The notes beneath the pieces were generated by a model. That model was not told the DNA's origin. It did not search any database and worked only from the letters and a program-made list of their open reading frames with translations. A DNA stretch of 64,000 nucleotides, from the NCBI GenBank assembly GCA_902825775.1, contig CADECF010000014.1, forward strand, positions 1-64,000, in the 5' to 3' direction. Of the stretch, positions 53,887 to 61,517 are shown piece by piece (positions within the stretch are counted from its first letter, which is position 1; each line of letters begins with the position of its first letter). This stretch comes from an uncultured Lysobacteraceae bacterium (lineage in GTDB: Bacteria; Pseudomonadota; Gammaproteobacteria; Xanthomonadales; Xanthomonadaceae). The translations under genes were made by a program, and so were the position numbers.

Positions 53887-54528
53887 ATGAACCAAGACTC
53901 TTTGCGCGCCGAACTCGACGCAGGCCTCTCCGCCCTCTCGCTGGATGCGGCGCTGGGCGATCCGCTGATGGCCTACCTGTCGCTGCTCGACCGCTGGAAC
54001 CGCACCTACAACCTCACCGCGATCCGCGACCCGCACGACATGATCGCCAAGCATCTGCTCGATTCGCTGGCGATGCTGCCGTATGTGCTCGATGTCGCCA
54101 TGCTAGCGGATCTGGGCACCGGCCCGGGCTTGCCCGGCATCCCGCTGGCCATCGCCCTGCCGTCGCTGCAGGTGACGCTGGTGGAATCCAACGGCAAGAA
54201 AGCGCGTTTCCTGCGCGAAGCCGTGCGCGCACTCGGCCTGGGCAATGCGCGCGTGGCCGAATCGCGCGCCGAAGCGCTGGACGAACCCGGCGCCTACGCC
54301 GCGATCACGGCGCGGGCCTTGGCCACGCTACCGGAGATTCTCGCCGTCGGCGGGCATCTGCTGGCGCCCGGCGGGCGGCTGCTGGCGATGAAGGGCGTGA
54401 GGCCGGACGATGAGATCGCGGCTTTGCCTGCGGGATGGCGGCTGGAGGCCGTTCATGTCCTCAAAGTGCCTGGATTGGCCGCGGAGCGGCATTTGGTGGT
54501 GGTGGGACGGGAATCGGGCGGGCTGTAG
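53887..54528 (+). CDS. rsmG: 16S rRNA (guanine527-N7)-methyltransferase RsmG
   Basis: A 213-residue SAM-dependent methyltransferase (GidB). Visible features are the N-terminal [28 protein letters not shown], the SAM-binding [16 protein letters not shown] and [13 protein letters not shown], and [13 protein letters not shown]. It methylates G527 of 16S rRNA. Its position directly before parA and parB is the conserved gammaproteobacterial gidB-parA-parB order often near the replication origin. Confidence 0.95.
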   Translation: MNQDSLRAELDAGLSALSLDAALGDPLMAYLSLLDRWNRTYNLTAIRDPHDMIAKHLLDSLAMLPYVLDVAMLADLGTGPGLPGIPLAIALPSLQVTLVESNGKKARFLREAVRALGLGNARVAESRAEALDEPGAYAAITARALATLPEILAVGGHLLAPGGRLLAMKGVRPDDEIAALPAGWRLEAVHVLKVPGLAAERHLVVVGRESGGL

Positions 54529-54545
54529 GCCGGGCTTCAGCGGTT

Positions 54546-54575
54546 TTTGTGGGAGCGGCTTTAGCCGCGAGCTGT
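54546..54575. repeat. Single REP unit after rsmG
   Basis: One copy of TTTGTGGGAGCGGCTTTAGCCGCGAGCT without its inverted partner, 18 bases after the rsmG stop. Confidence 0.8.
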
Positions 54576-54750
54576 TGGGCACGGTGACGGTTTCCGGCCG
54601 CGACTCGGTAAAGCTGTCGTAATCGACCTTCTACAGCGCGCGGCGGCGCGTTGGGACATCGGCGCAAGCCAATAGGCACCTGGCGCGGCATAATCCCCTG
54701 TCCGGGCGCGCTCGCCCGGCTCCCGCAACGTATCGAGGCAAACGGACCCC

Positions 54751-55545
54751 ATGGCCCGCATCATCGCCATCGCCAACCAGAAAGGCGGCGTCGGCAAGAC
54801 CACCACCGCCGTCAACCTGGCCGCTGCGCTGGCGCGCACGCCCAAGCGCGTGCTGCTGGTCGACCTCGACGCGCAAGGCAACGCCACGATGGGCAGCGGC
54901 ATCGACAAGCGCGAGCTGTCGGCGTCGAGCTGCGATGTGCTGCTCGAAGAGATGCACGCCGACGCGGCGATCGTGAAAACCGCCGAAGGCTTCGACCTGC
55001 TGCCCGGCAATACCGACCTGACCGCGGCCGAAATCGAACTGATGGACGAGGAAGGCCGCGAGCAACGCCTCAAGCGCGCGCTCGATCCGTTGCGCGAGCG
55101 TTACGACTTCATCATCGTCGACTGCCCGCCGGCGTTGTCGCTGCTTACCTTGAACGCGCTGACCGCGGCCGATTCGGTATTGGTGCCGATGCAATGCGAG
55201 TACTACGCGCTGGAAGGCCTGACCGCGCTGCTGCAGACCATCGACGCGCTCAAGGCCAAGCTCAACCCCGGTCTGGAAATCGAAGGCGTGCTGCGCACCA
55301 TGTTCGACGTGCGCAACAACCTGGCCAATGCGGTATCGGCCGAACTCACCAACCATTTCGGCGACAAGGTGTTCCGCACCATCGTGCCGCGCAACGTGCG
55401 TCTGGCCGAGGCGCCGAGCCATGGCCAGAGCATCGTCGGTTACGACAAGGCCTCGCGCGGCTCGATCGCCTACCTGGGCCTGGCAGGAGAAGTGCTGCGT
55501 CGCCAGCACGAGCGCAACAAGAACGCTACGGAGAAGGCGGCATGA
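54751..55545 (+). CDS. parA: Chromosome partitioning ATPase ParA
   Basis: The 264-residue Walker-type ATPase has the deviant Walker A NQKGGVGKTTT (residues about 9-18), the Walker A' DLDAQGNATMG and Walker B IIVDCPPALS. It drives segregation of chromosome origins with ParB. Starts at ATG 54751 and overlaps parB by an ATGA. No parS-like palindrome (TGTTNCACGTGAAACA type) was found in the window. Confidence 0.96.
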   Translation: MARIIAIANQKGGVGKTTTAVNLAAALARTPKRVLLVDLDAQGNATMGSGIDKRELSASSCDVLLEEMHADAAIVKTAEGFDLLPGNTDLTAAEIELMDEEGREQRLKRALDPLRERYDFIIVDCPPALSLLTLNALTAADSVLVPMQCEYYALEGLTALLQTIDALKAKLNPGLEIEGVLRTMFDVRNNLANAVSAELTNHFGDKVFRTIVPRNVRLAEAPSHGQSIVGYDKASRGSIAYLGLAGEVLRRQHERNKNATEKAA

Positions 55546-56459
55546 CCGCGACCAAACCCAATCCCGGCAAGAAGCGCGGCCTGGGCCGCGGCCTGGAGGC
55601 CCTGCTGGGCCCGAAAGCCGCCGCCGAAGCGCCGGTGCTGGAAGCCACGCCGACCGACAAGCTGCATTCGCTGCCGGTCGACTCGCTGTCGCCGGGCAAG
55701 TACCAGCCGCGCCGCAACATGGATCCGGACAAGCTGACCGAGCTGGCCGAATCGATCCGCGCACAAGGCGTGATCCAGCCGATCGTGGTCCGCGACCTGG
55801 GCGGCAAACGTTACGAAATCATCGCCGGCGAACGCCGTTGGCGCGCCTCGCAACAGGCCGGGCTGTCGGAAATTCCGGTGGTGGTGCGCGAAGTCGACGA
55901 CCGCACCGTGGTGGCGATGGCGCTGATCGAAAACATCCAGCGCGAAGACCTCAATCCGCTGGAAGAAGCGCAGGCGCTGCATCGGCTGATCGAAGAATTC
56001 GCGCTGACCCATGCGCAGGCCGCCGAAGCGGTCGGCCGCTCGCGCGCTGCGGTCTCCAATCTGCTGCGACTGCTGGAGCTGCCGCCGGCGATCCGCGCGC
56101 TGCTGGAATCGCGGCGCCTGGAAATGGGCCATGCGCGCGCATTGCTGACGCTGTCGCCGGAACTCGCCAGCAGGCTCGCTTCGGACGCCGCCGAGCACGG
56201 CTGGTCGGTGCGCGAAGTCGAGCATCGCGCGCAGCAATTCGCGCATGGCGCGGTGCCGAGCGTCGGCAAGAAAAAAACGGCGGGCAAATCGCGGCCGAGC
56301 GCCGATATCGCATCGCTCGAGAACGAATTGTCCGAAAGCCTGGGCACCAAGGTCAGCATCGCGCATGGGCGCGCGGGCAAGGGCCGTCTGGTGATCCATT
56401 ACACCGATCTGGATACGCTGGACGGCGTGTTGGAACGTCTGCGCGGCAAGTCCGCCTGA
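55542..56459 (+). CDS. parB: Chromosome partitioning protein ParB
   Basis: The 305-residue CTPase/centromere-binding protein has the N-terminal ParA-interacting GKKRGLGRGLEALLG, the ParB box with GERRWRAS and ENIQREDLNPLEEA, a helix-turn-helix region ALTHAQAAEAVGRSRAAVSNLLRLL, and a C-terminal dimerization segment. It loads at parS sites and spreads as a clamp. Start at ATG 55542 overlaps the parA stop. A REP pair follows 18 bases after the stop. Confidence 0.95.
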   Translation: MTATKPNPGKKRGLGRGLEALLGPKAAAEAPVLEATPTDKLHSLPVDSLSPGKYQPRRNMDPDKLTELAESIRAQGVIQPIVVRDLGGKRYEIIAGERRWRASQQAGLSEIPVVVREVDDRTVVAMALIENIQREDLNPLEEAQALHRLIEEFALTHAQAAEAVGRSRAAVSNLLRLLELPPAIRALLESRRLEMGHARALLTLSPELASRLASDAAEHGWSVREVEHRAQQFAHGAVPSVGKKKTAGKSRPSADIASLENELSESLGTKVSIAHGRAGKGRLVIHYTDLDTLDGVLERLRGKSA

Positions 56460-56477
56460 CCGCTGCTCTTTGCTCTT

Positions 56478-56556
56478 CGTAGGAGCGGCTTCAGCCGCGA
56501 GCTCTTGATCTTGTTGTCCATGCTGGAAGAGCTCGCGGCTGAAGCCGCTCCTACGA
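56478..56556. repeat. REP pair after parB
   Basis: Inverted copies of GTAGGAGCGGCTTCAGCCGCGAGCT around a 25-base spacer. The rest of the gap to 56681 shows no gene, only a GCCTTCGCGGGAATGAC-type remnant near 56640. Confidence 0.88.
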
Positions 56557-56681
56557 AGAGCTAAAAGCCCCGCTCTACAGAGCAGGGTTTTGAACGATTC
56601 GCTCAGGTTCGGGCTGGCAGAATCCGGGGCACTGGATCCCGCCTTCGCGGGAATGACAGCTAAAAAGAGCAGTAACAGCCT

Positions 56682-57647
56682 ATGACCATCCTTGTCACCG
56701 GCGCAGCCGGCTTCATCGGCGCTTATGTGTGCCGCCAATTGCAGGAGCTCGGCGTAAGCGCCGTGGGCCTGGACAATTTCAACAGCTACTACGATCCGCA
56801 GCTCAAGCGGGACCGTATCGCCGCGTTGTGCCCGGACATCAATATCCGCACGCTCGATTTGACCGACCGCGACGGCCTGGCCGCGCTCTTCGACGAGATC
56901 AAGCCGACGCGCGTGATCCATCTCGCCGCCCAGGCCGGCGTGCGATATTCGCTCGAGAATCCGCACGCCTATGTCGACAGCAACGTGGTCGGCTTCGTCA
57001 ATCTGCTGGAATCGTGCCGCCGTCGCGGCGTGCAGCACCTGGTCTACGCCAGTTCCTCGTCGGTGTACGGCGATTCGGCCAAACCGCCCTTCTCCGAAGA
57101 CCAGCGCATCGACCAGCCGCGCTCGCTGTACGCGGCGACCAAGGCCGCCAACGAATTGATGGCGCATACCTACGCGCATCTGTACGGCCTGCGCGCGACC
57201 GGCTTGCGTTTCTTCACCGTGTACGGCGCGTGGGGCCGACCCGACATGGCGCCCTTGCTGTTTTCGCGCGCCGTATTGGCTGGACGCCCGATCGACGTGT
57301 TCAACCACGGCAGGATGCGGCGCGACTTCACCTATATCGACGACATCGTCGCCGGCGTGCTGGGCGCATTGAAGCACCCGCCGCAGGACGACCCGCCGCA
57401 CCGGGTGTTCAACCTGGGCAACCATACCCCGGTGGAACTGGAACGCTTCATCGCGGTAATCGAACAAGCCGCCGGCAAGACAGTCGAGAAGGTCTACAAG
57501 CCGATGCAGCCGGGAGATATGGTCGAGACGATGGCCGATACTGCGCGGGCTAAGGCCGCGTTCGGTTTCGAGCCGTCGACTCCGATCGACATCGGATTGC
57601 CGCGCGTAGTGGCGTGGTGCCGCGATTACTTCGGCGATAATGCGTAG
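56682..57647 (+). CDS. NAD-dependent UDP-glucuronate 4-epimerase-like protein
   Basis: A 321-residue extended short-chain dehydrogenase: NAD motif GAAGFIGAYVC, DNFNSYYDPQLKRDR (the insertion characteristic of UDP-glucuronate 4-epimerases), HLAAQAGVRYSLENP, the catalytic Ser/Tyr/Lys in SSSSVYGD and YAATKAAN, and TVYGAWGRPDMA. It should interconvert UDP-glucuronate and UDP-galacturonate or a related sugar pair for surface polysaccharide. It begins a short set of surface-glycan genes (glycosyltransferase, lipid A N-domain protein). It is also worth noting that a uronic-acid epimerase-like protein occurs in the pigment operon. Confidence 0.88.
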   Translation: MTILVTGAAGFIGAYVCRQLQELGVSAVGLDNFNSYYDPQLKRDRIAALCPDINIRTLDLTDRDGLAALFDEIKPTRVIHLAAQAGVRYSLENPHAYVDSNVVGFVNLLESCRRRGVQHLVYASSSSVYGDSAKPPFSEDQRIDQPRSLYAATKAANELMAHTYAHLYGLRATGLRFFTVYGAWGRPDMAPLLFSRAVLAGRPIDVFNHGRMRRDFTYIDDIVAGVLGALKHPPQDDPPHRVFNLGNHTPVELERFIAVIEQAAGKTVEKVYKPMQPGDMVETMADTARAKAAFGFEPSTPIDIGLPRVVAWCRDYFGDNA

Positions 57648-57659
57648 TCCTCCGCTTTT

Positions 57660-57822
57660 CCTTCTCCCCTCGGGAGAAGGTGCCCGGAGGGCGGATGAGG
57701 GTACGGCGAAGCTGGAATGCCGCAGAAGGCGCTGCGCATTCCGTACTAGCGTGCCAGGATTGGAATCATCACCGCTTCGCCGTACCCTCACCCCAACCCC
57801 TCTCCCGCAGGGAGAGGGGCTC
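57660..57822. repeat. Imperfect inverted repeat of CTCTCCC/TGAGGGTACGGCGAAG type
   Basis: TGAGGGTACGGCGAAG at 57695-57710 pairs with CTTCGCCGTACCCTCA at 57775-57790, and flanking CTTCTCCC..GGGAGAAGG and CCTCTCCC..GGGAGAGG hairpins add smaller stems. It separates epimerase and glycosyltransferase genes. Confidence 0.75.
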
Positions 57823-57840
57823 ACCCGTCGAGCCTTGTAA

Positions 57841-58572
57841 ATGTCGATAGAGAACCCGCAGCTGTCAGTGGTAGTGCCGGTGTTCAACGAGCAAGACAAC
57901 GTCGCGCCGTTGATAAACGAAATCACCGCCGCCCTGCGCGGCGTCGCTGATTTCGAAATCGTCTACGTCGACGACCATTCGCGCGACGCCACGCCGGAAG
58001 CGCTGAAAAAACTCAAGGCCGAAGTGCCCGAATTGCGCGTGCTGCGCCACGTCGCCCAGAGCGGCCAAAGCACCGCGGTGCGCACCGGCATCAAGGCCGC
58101 GCGCGGCGAATGGATCGCAACGCTGGACGGCGACGGCCAGAACGATCCGGCCGACATCCCCAAGCTGCTCGCGGCGCGCGCCGCGGCCGCGCCGGACACC
58201 AAGCTGTTCGCCGGCTGGCGCGTCAACCGCCAAGATTCGGGCAGCAAGCGCTGGGCTTCGAAATGGGCCAACGCGATCCGCGCACGCATGCTGCGCGACG
58301 ACACGCCCGACACCGGCTGCGGCATCAAGCTGTTCGAACGCGAAGCCTTCCTCGACCTGCCCTACTTCGATCACATGCATCGCTACCTGCCCGCGCTGAT
58401 GCAGCGCGCCGGCTGGAAGACGGTCAGCGTGCCGGTCAATCACCGCCACCGCGCGACCGGCGTATCCAAGTACAACAACCTCAACCGCGCGCTGGTCGGC
58501 ATCAGCGATCTGCGCGGGGTGGCATGGCTGATCCGGCGCAGCAAGCGTACGGCTGTGGAAGAAATTACGTAG
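57841..58572 (+). CDS. Family 2 glycosyltransferase (dolichol-phosphate mannosyltransferase-like)
   Basis: The 243-residue GT-A enzyme has LSVVVPVFNEQDNV, VYVDDHSRDAT, the TLDGDGQNDP metal site and a C-terminal HRHRATGVSKYNN block, as in DPM1/ArnC-type polyprenyl-phosphate glycosyltransferases. There are no C-terminal membrane helices; the small membrane protein encoded next (LAB_N domain) may provide anchoring. Expected role is transfer of a sugar to undecaprenyl phosphate for lipid A or glycan modification. Confidence 0.88.
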   Translation: MSIENPQLSVVVPVFNEQDNVAPLINEITAALRGVADFEIVYVDDHSRDATPEALKKLKAEVPELRVLRHVAQSGQSTAVRTGIKAARGEWIATLDGDGQNDPADIPKLLAARAAAAPDTKLFAGWRVNRQDSGSKRWASKWANAIRARMLRDDTPDTGCGIKLFEREAFLDLPYFDHMHRYLPALMQRAGWKTVSVPVNHRHRATGVSKYNNLNRALVGISDLRGVAWLIRRSKRTAVEEIT

Positions 58573-58589
58573 CCTGTTCCCTGGTTCCT

Positions 58590-58667
58590 GTCATCCCGAA
58601 CGCAGTGAGGGATCTACTGTGGGCAAAGCAGATCCCTCCCCCGGATCAAGTCCGGGGTCGGGATGAC
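58590..58667. repeat. Palindromic repeat (GTCATCCCGAACGCAGTGAGGGATCT type)
   Basis: Outer arms GTCATCCCGA/TCGGGATGAC with an inner GAGGGATCTACT..AGCAGATCCCTC pair. Relative of the element at 48144-48210. Confidence 0.8.
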
Positions 58668-58696
58668 AACATGTATCGCCTGACGAGAGCACCGCC

Positions 58697-59038
58697 ATGA
58701 CCCCCGATTTCATGAACGCCGCGATCCCCTGGCTGGAATGGACCGGCCTGCACATGTCGCCGTGGAAACTCATCGGCCTGACCGGCGCGCTGATGTTCGG
58801 CGGCCGCTGGGTGGTGCAGTTCGTGGCCTCGCGCAAGCACCGCAAGCCGGTGATCCCGCGCCTGTTCTGGTACATGAGCCTGGTCGGCAGCGTGATGACC
58901 CTGAGCTACTTCGTGTTCTCGCAGAAGCAGGACTCGGTGGGGGTGATCCAGAACCTGTTTCCGGCGTTCACGGCCGCCTATAGCCTGTGGCTGGATATCC
59001 GCCACCGCGGCTGGCGGCGGGACAAGGCCAGCCACTAG
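58697..59038 (+). CDS. Lipid A biosynthesis N-terminal (LAB_N) domain membrane protein
   Basis: A 113-residue membrane protein with three helices. The stretch KLIGLTGALMFGGRWVVQFVASRKHRKPVIP and FWYMSLVGSVMTLSYF is the LAB_N signature found at the N-terminus of some lipid-A-disaccharide synthases and as stand-alone partners of ArnC-like glycosyltransferases. It probably acts with the glycosyltransferase 125 bases upstream in lipid-linked sugar transfer. Start at ATG 58697; another at 58712 is possible. Confidence 0.85.
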   Translation: MTPDFMNAAIPWLEWTGLHMSPWKLIGLTGALMFGGRWVVQFVASRKHRKPVIPRLFWYMSLVGSVMTLSYFVFSQKQDSVGVIQNLFPAFTAAYSLWLDIRHRGWRRDKASH

Positions 59039-59100
59039 TTGCCTGAGTGGCGCGAAGCGATACCGCACCGCCGGGCGCTGCAGAATGTCGGCTATGTGAC

Positions 59101-59180
59101 GTAGCCCGGGTGGAGCGTAGCGATACCCGGGAGCCAGCCGCGACGTGCGTCCCGGGTATCGCTACGCTCCACCCGGCTAC
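59101..59180. repeat. Palindromic repeat (GTAGCCCGGGTGGAGC type)
   Basis: Inverted arms GTAGCCCGGGTGGAGCGTAG and their complement surround a short spacer; same family as 24985-25063. Confidence 0.88.
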
Positions 59181-59194
59181 CTGTGGATAAGTCC

Positions 59195-59223
59195 TTGCCT
59201 GGGCTCGTTTTCCCGGGCATAAT
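59195..59223 (+). promoter_or_regulatory. Sigma70-type promoter of rpmB-rpmG
   Basis: TTGCCT and CATAAT are separated by exactly 17 bases. It lies about 185 bases before the rpmB ATG, leaving a long leader with GC-rich hairpin potential, possibly used for ribosomal-protein regulation. Confidence 0.7.
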
Positions 59224-59407
59224 GCGCGGCTCGCTGCGTCTGACCGCCCGATTTTGGGAAGTCCGGACCGGGCCGGAAACGCGATTCCGCCCGCCTCTGC
59301 GTAACGATTTACTGCCTGGATTGCGTGGCGACCGACGCTTCAGCGTCGAACCGCCGGGGCCGCCGTCTCCCTGGCTAAGGGCGACAACAACTATTTCGAG
59401 GTGCGTT

Positions 59408-59644
59408 ATGTCCCGTGTATGCCAAGTCACCGGCAAGCGCGTGCAGACCGGCAACAACGTCTCGCACGCCAACAACAAAACCCGTCGCCGCTTCCTGCCC
59501 AACCTGCACGAGCGCCGCTTTTGGGTGGCCAGCGAAAACCGCTGGATCAAGCTGAAGGTTTCCGCGCAGGCACTGCGCACCATCGACAAGAACGGCATCG
59601 ACTCCGTTCTGGCCGAACTCCGCGCCCGCGGCGAAAAGGTCTGA
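59408..59644 (+). CDS. rpmB: 50S ribosomal protein L28
   Basis: The 78-residue basic protein opens with [28 protein letters not shown], which is diagnostic for L28, and ends with a short helical [16 protein letters not shown] segment. It belongs to the large ribosomal subunit. Start ATG 59408 follows a CGAGGTGCGT stretch. rpmG follows 10 bases downstream, the usual rpmBG operon. Confidence 0.97.
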   Translation: MSRVCQVTGKRVQTGNNVSHANNKTRRRFLPNLHERRFWVASENRWIKLKVSAQALRTIDKNGIDSVLAELRARGEKV

Positions 59645-59654
59645 GGAGGACATC

Positions 59655-59819
59655 ATGGCAAGCAAGCGCGACAAGATCCGTCTGATCTCCTCGGCCAACA
59701 CCGGCCACTTCTACACCACCGACAAGAACAAGAAGAACACGCCGAACAAGATGGAGGTCAAGAAGTACGACCCCGTCGTCCGGAAGCACGTGATCTACAA
59801 GGAAGGCAAGATTAAATAA
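59655..59819 (+). CDS. rpmG: 50S ribosomal protein L33
   Basis: A 54-residue ribosomal protein ([20 protein letters not shown]..) with the L33 pattern [20 protein letters not shown]. It lacks the four-cysteine zinc ribbon, so it is the zinc-free (C-minus) form. A strong AGGAGG ribosome binding site lies 7 bases before the ATG. Second gene of the rpmBG operon, ended by an intrinsic terminator. Confidence 0.97.
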   Translation: MASKRDKIRLISSANTGHFYTTDKNKKNTPNKMEVKKYDPVVRKHVIYKEGKIK

Positions 59820-59845
59820 GCCCTCCGGCTTGTCGATCCACGAAG

Positions 59846-59869
59846 AACCCGCCGCAAGGCGGGTTTTTT
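59846..59869 (+). terminator. Intrinsic terminator of rpmBG
   Basis: Stem AACCCGCC/GGCGGGTT with a GCAA tetraloop (59846-59865) followed by TTTTG, 27 bases after the rpmG stop. Confidence 0.92.
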
Positions 59870-59895
59870 GTTGCCTTTTTTATTGCCTTTGACTT

Positions 59896-59972
59896 TGTAG
59901 GAGCGGCTTTAGCCGCGAGCTTTTTGGCATCTGACCAAGAGCAAGAGCTCGCGGCTAAAGCCGCTCCTACAA
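59896..59972. repeat. REP pair before cardiolipin synthase gene
   Basis: Inverted GTAGGAGCGGCTTTAGCCGCGAGCT units around a short spacer, directly after the rpmBG terminator. Confidence 0.88.
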
Positions 59973-60055
59973 AAGCATTCCTCGGGGTTTTGTATTCGAC
60001 CGCCCCTCGCCGCAGAATCGGTGCGTACGCACTCCCGCACCGACGGAGCCACGCG

Positions 60056-61480
60056 ATGACGCTATCAGAATCGTACGGACTGTGGGTGCTGATCGCCGAC
60101 TGGCTGATCCGCATCGCCGCATTGTTCTGGATCCCGTCGCGCAGCCGGCCCGCCGCCGCGCGCAGTTGGCTGCTGCTGGTCGGCTTCGTGCCCCTGCTCG
60201 GCCTGCCGATCTACCTAGTGCTGGGCCAGCCTTGGGTGTCGGCGCAGCGGCGCGAGCGCCAGGCCGCGGCCTCGCGCCTGATCGTCGAAAAACAGGCGCC
60301 GCTATCGCAACTGCGCTGGAGCGTCCATCACGATCCGGCGATCGTCGGCGACGACATCGCGCGCCTGTCCGAACGTCTCGGCGGCTTCATGCCGATGACA
60401 GGCAACGATGTCACGCTGCTCGACGACTACGACGCCTCGCTCGACGCATTGCTGGCCGATATCGAGGCCGCGCAACACGAACTGCACTTGCTCTATTACC
60501 TGATGTTCGACGACGCGGTCGGCCAGGCGTTCGCCGATGCGCTGCAACGTGCGGTACGGCGCGGCGTGCGTTGCCGGCTGCTGCTGGATGCGGTCGGCGC
60601 CAAGCCTGGCCTGCGCGCCTTCGCCAAGCCGCTGCGCGCGGCCGGCGTCGATGTGCGGCCGATGCTGGCCGGCGGACTGGCTTGGCGGCGCAGCGCACGC
60701 ATGGATCTGCGCAACCACCGCAAGATCGCGGTGATCGACGGACGCATCGGCTATACCGGCTCGCAGAACCTGGCGAAAGCCGAATTCGTGCCCGGTTTTC
60801 CCAATCGCGAAGTGGTGGCGCGCGTGCGCGGCCCGGTCGTCGCGCAACTGGCGGCCTTGTTCGCCAGCGATTGGTACATCGAAACCGGCGAAGTGCTGGA
60901 GATCGATACGACCGTATCCGCAAGCGCCGGCAACACGCCCGCGCAAGTGCTGCCGAGCGGCCCGGCGTATCCTTTCGAGAACGCGCGCAACGTAGTGATC
61001 GCCATGCTCCAGCGCGCGCAGCGCAAAGTAGTGCTGGCCACGCCTTACTTCGTGCCGGACGACGCCACGCTCAATGCATTGCGCATCGCCGCGTTGTCGC
61101 GCATCGATGTGCGGTTGATCCTGTCCAAGGCCAACAACCAGCGACTCAGCGCGTGGACCCAGGCGTCGTATTACGACGAATTGCTGTCGGCCGGCGTGCG
61201 CGTCGCGCTGTACCGGCCGCATTTCCTGCACGCCAAGCATCTGAGCGTCGACGACGAGATCGCATTGGTCGGCTCGATCAATCTCGACATCCGCTCGTTC
61301 GCGCTCAACGCCGAAGTCGGCCTGTTGTGCTACGACCCGGCGGTGGTGGCGCGATTGCGCGCGATCGAGGACGACTGCCTGGCGCAATCGGACACCGTCG
61401 ACTTGGCTGACTGGCGCAAGCGTCCGGCCTGGCGGGGCAGCCTGGAAGGCATCGCCCGCCTGTCCGATTCGCTGCTGTAA
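60056..61480 (+). CDS. cls: Cardiolipin synthase (phospholipase D family)
   Basis: A 474-residue enzyme joining two phosphatidylglycerols into cardiolipin. Two N-terminal membrane helices (LWVLIADWLIRIAALFWIP and SWLLLVGFVPLLGLPIYL) precede two HKD motifs: NHRKIAVIDGRIGYTGSQN and HAKHLSVDDEIALVGSINLD. Start at ATG 60056; the frame extends back through the REP pair and is rejected there. Downstream a transporter-kinase gene starts after 37 bases. Confidence 0.92.
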   Translation: MTLSESYGLWVLIADWLIRIAALFWIPSRSRPAAARSWLLLVGFVPLLGLPIYLVLGQPWVSAQRRERQAAASRLIVEKQAPLSQLRWSVHHDPAIVGDDIARLSERLGGFMPMTGNDVTLLDDYDASLDALLADIEAAQHELHLLYYLMFDDAVGQAFADALQRAVRRGVRCRLLLDAVGAKPGLRAFAKPLRAAGVDVRPMLAGGLAWRRSARMDLRNHRKIAVIDGRIGYTGSQNLAKAEFVPGFPNREVVARVRGPVVAQLAALFASDWYIETGEVLEIDTTVSASAGNTPAQVLPSGPAYPFENARNVVIAMLQRAQRKVVLATPYFVPDDATLNALRIAALSRIDVRLILSKANNQRLSAWTQASYYDELLSAGVRVALYRPHFLHAKHLSVDDEIALVGSINLDIRSFALNAEVGLLCYDPAVVARLRAIEDDCLAQSDTVDLADWRKRPAWRGSLEGIARLSDSLL

Positions 61481-61517
61481 CGCAGGCCACGGCCGCGCGT
61501 ACACTCGGCGGATCGAC

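Noticed and set aside
51687-53888. 733-codon version of the adenylate ligase
   Set aside because: The N-terminal third is antisense to the phosphopantetheinyl transferase and the REP pair; family length and the MSAVVEHRDSG start support 53048.
53887-56459. Replication origin and parS sites near rsmG-parA-parB
   Set aside because: The gene order suggests proximity to an origin, but no DnaA-box cluster or parS palindrome was found within the window.
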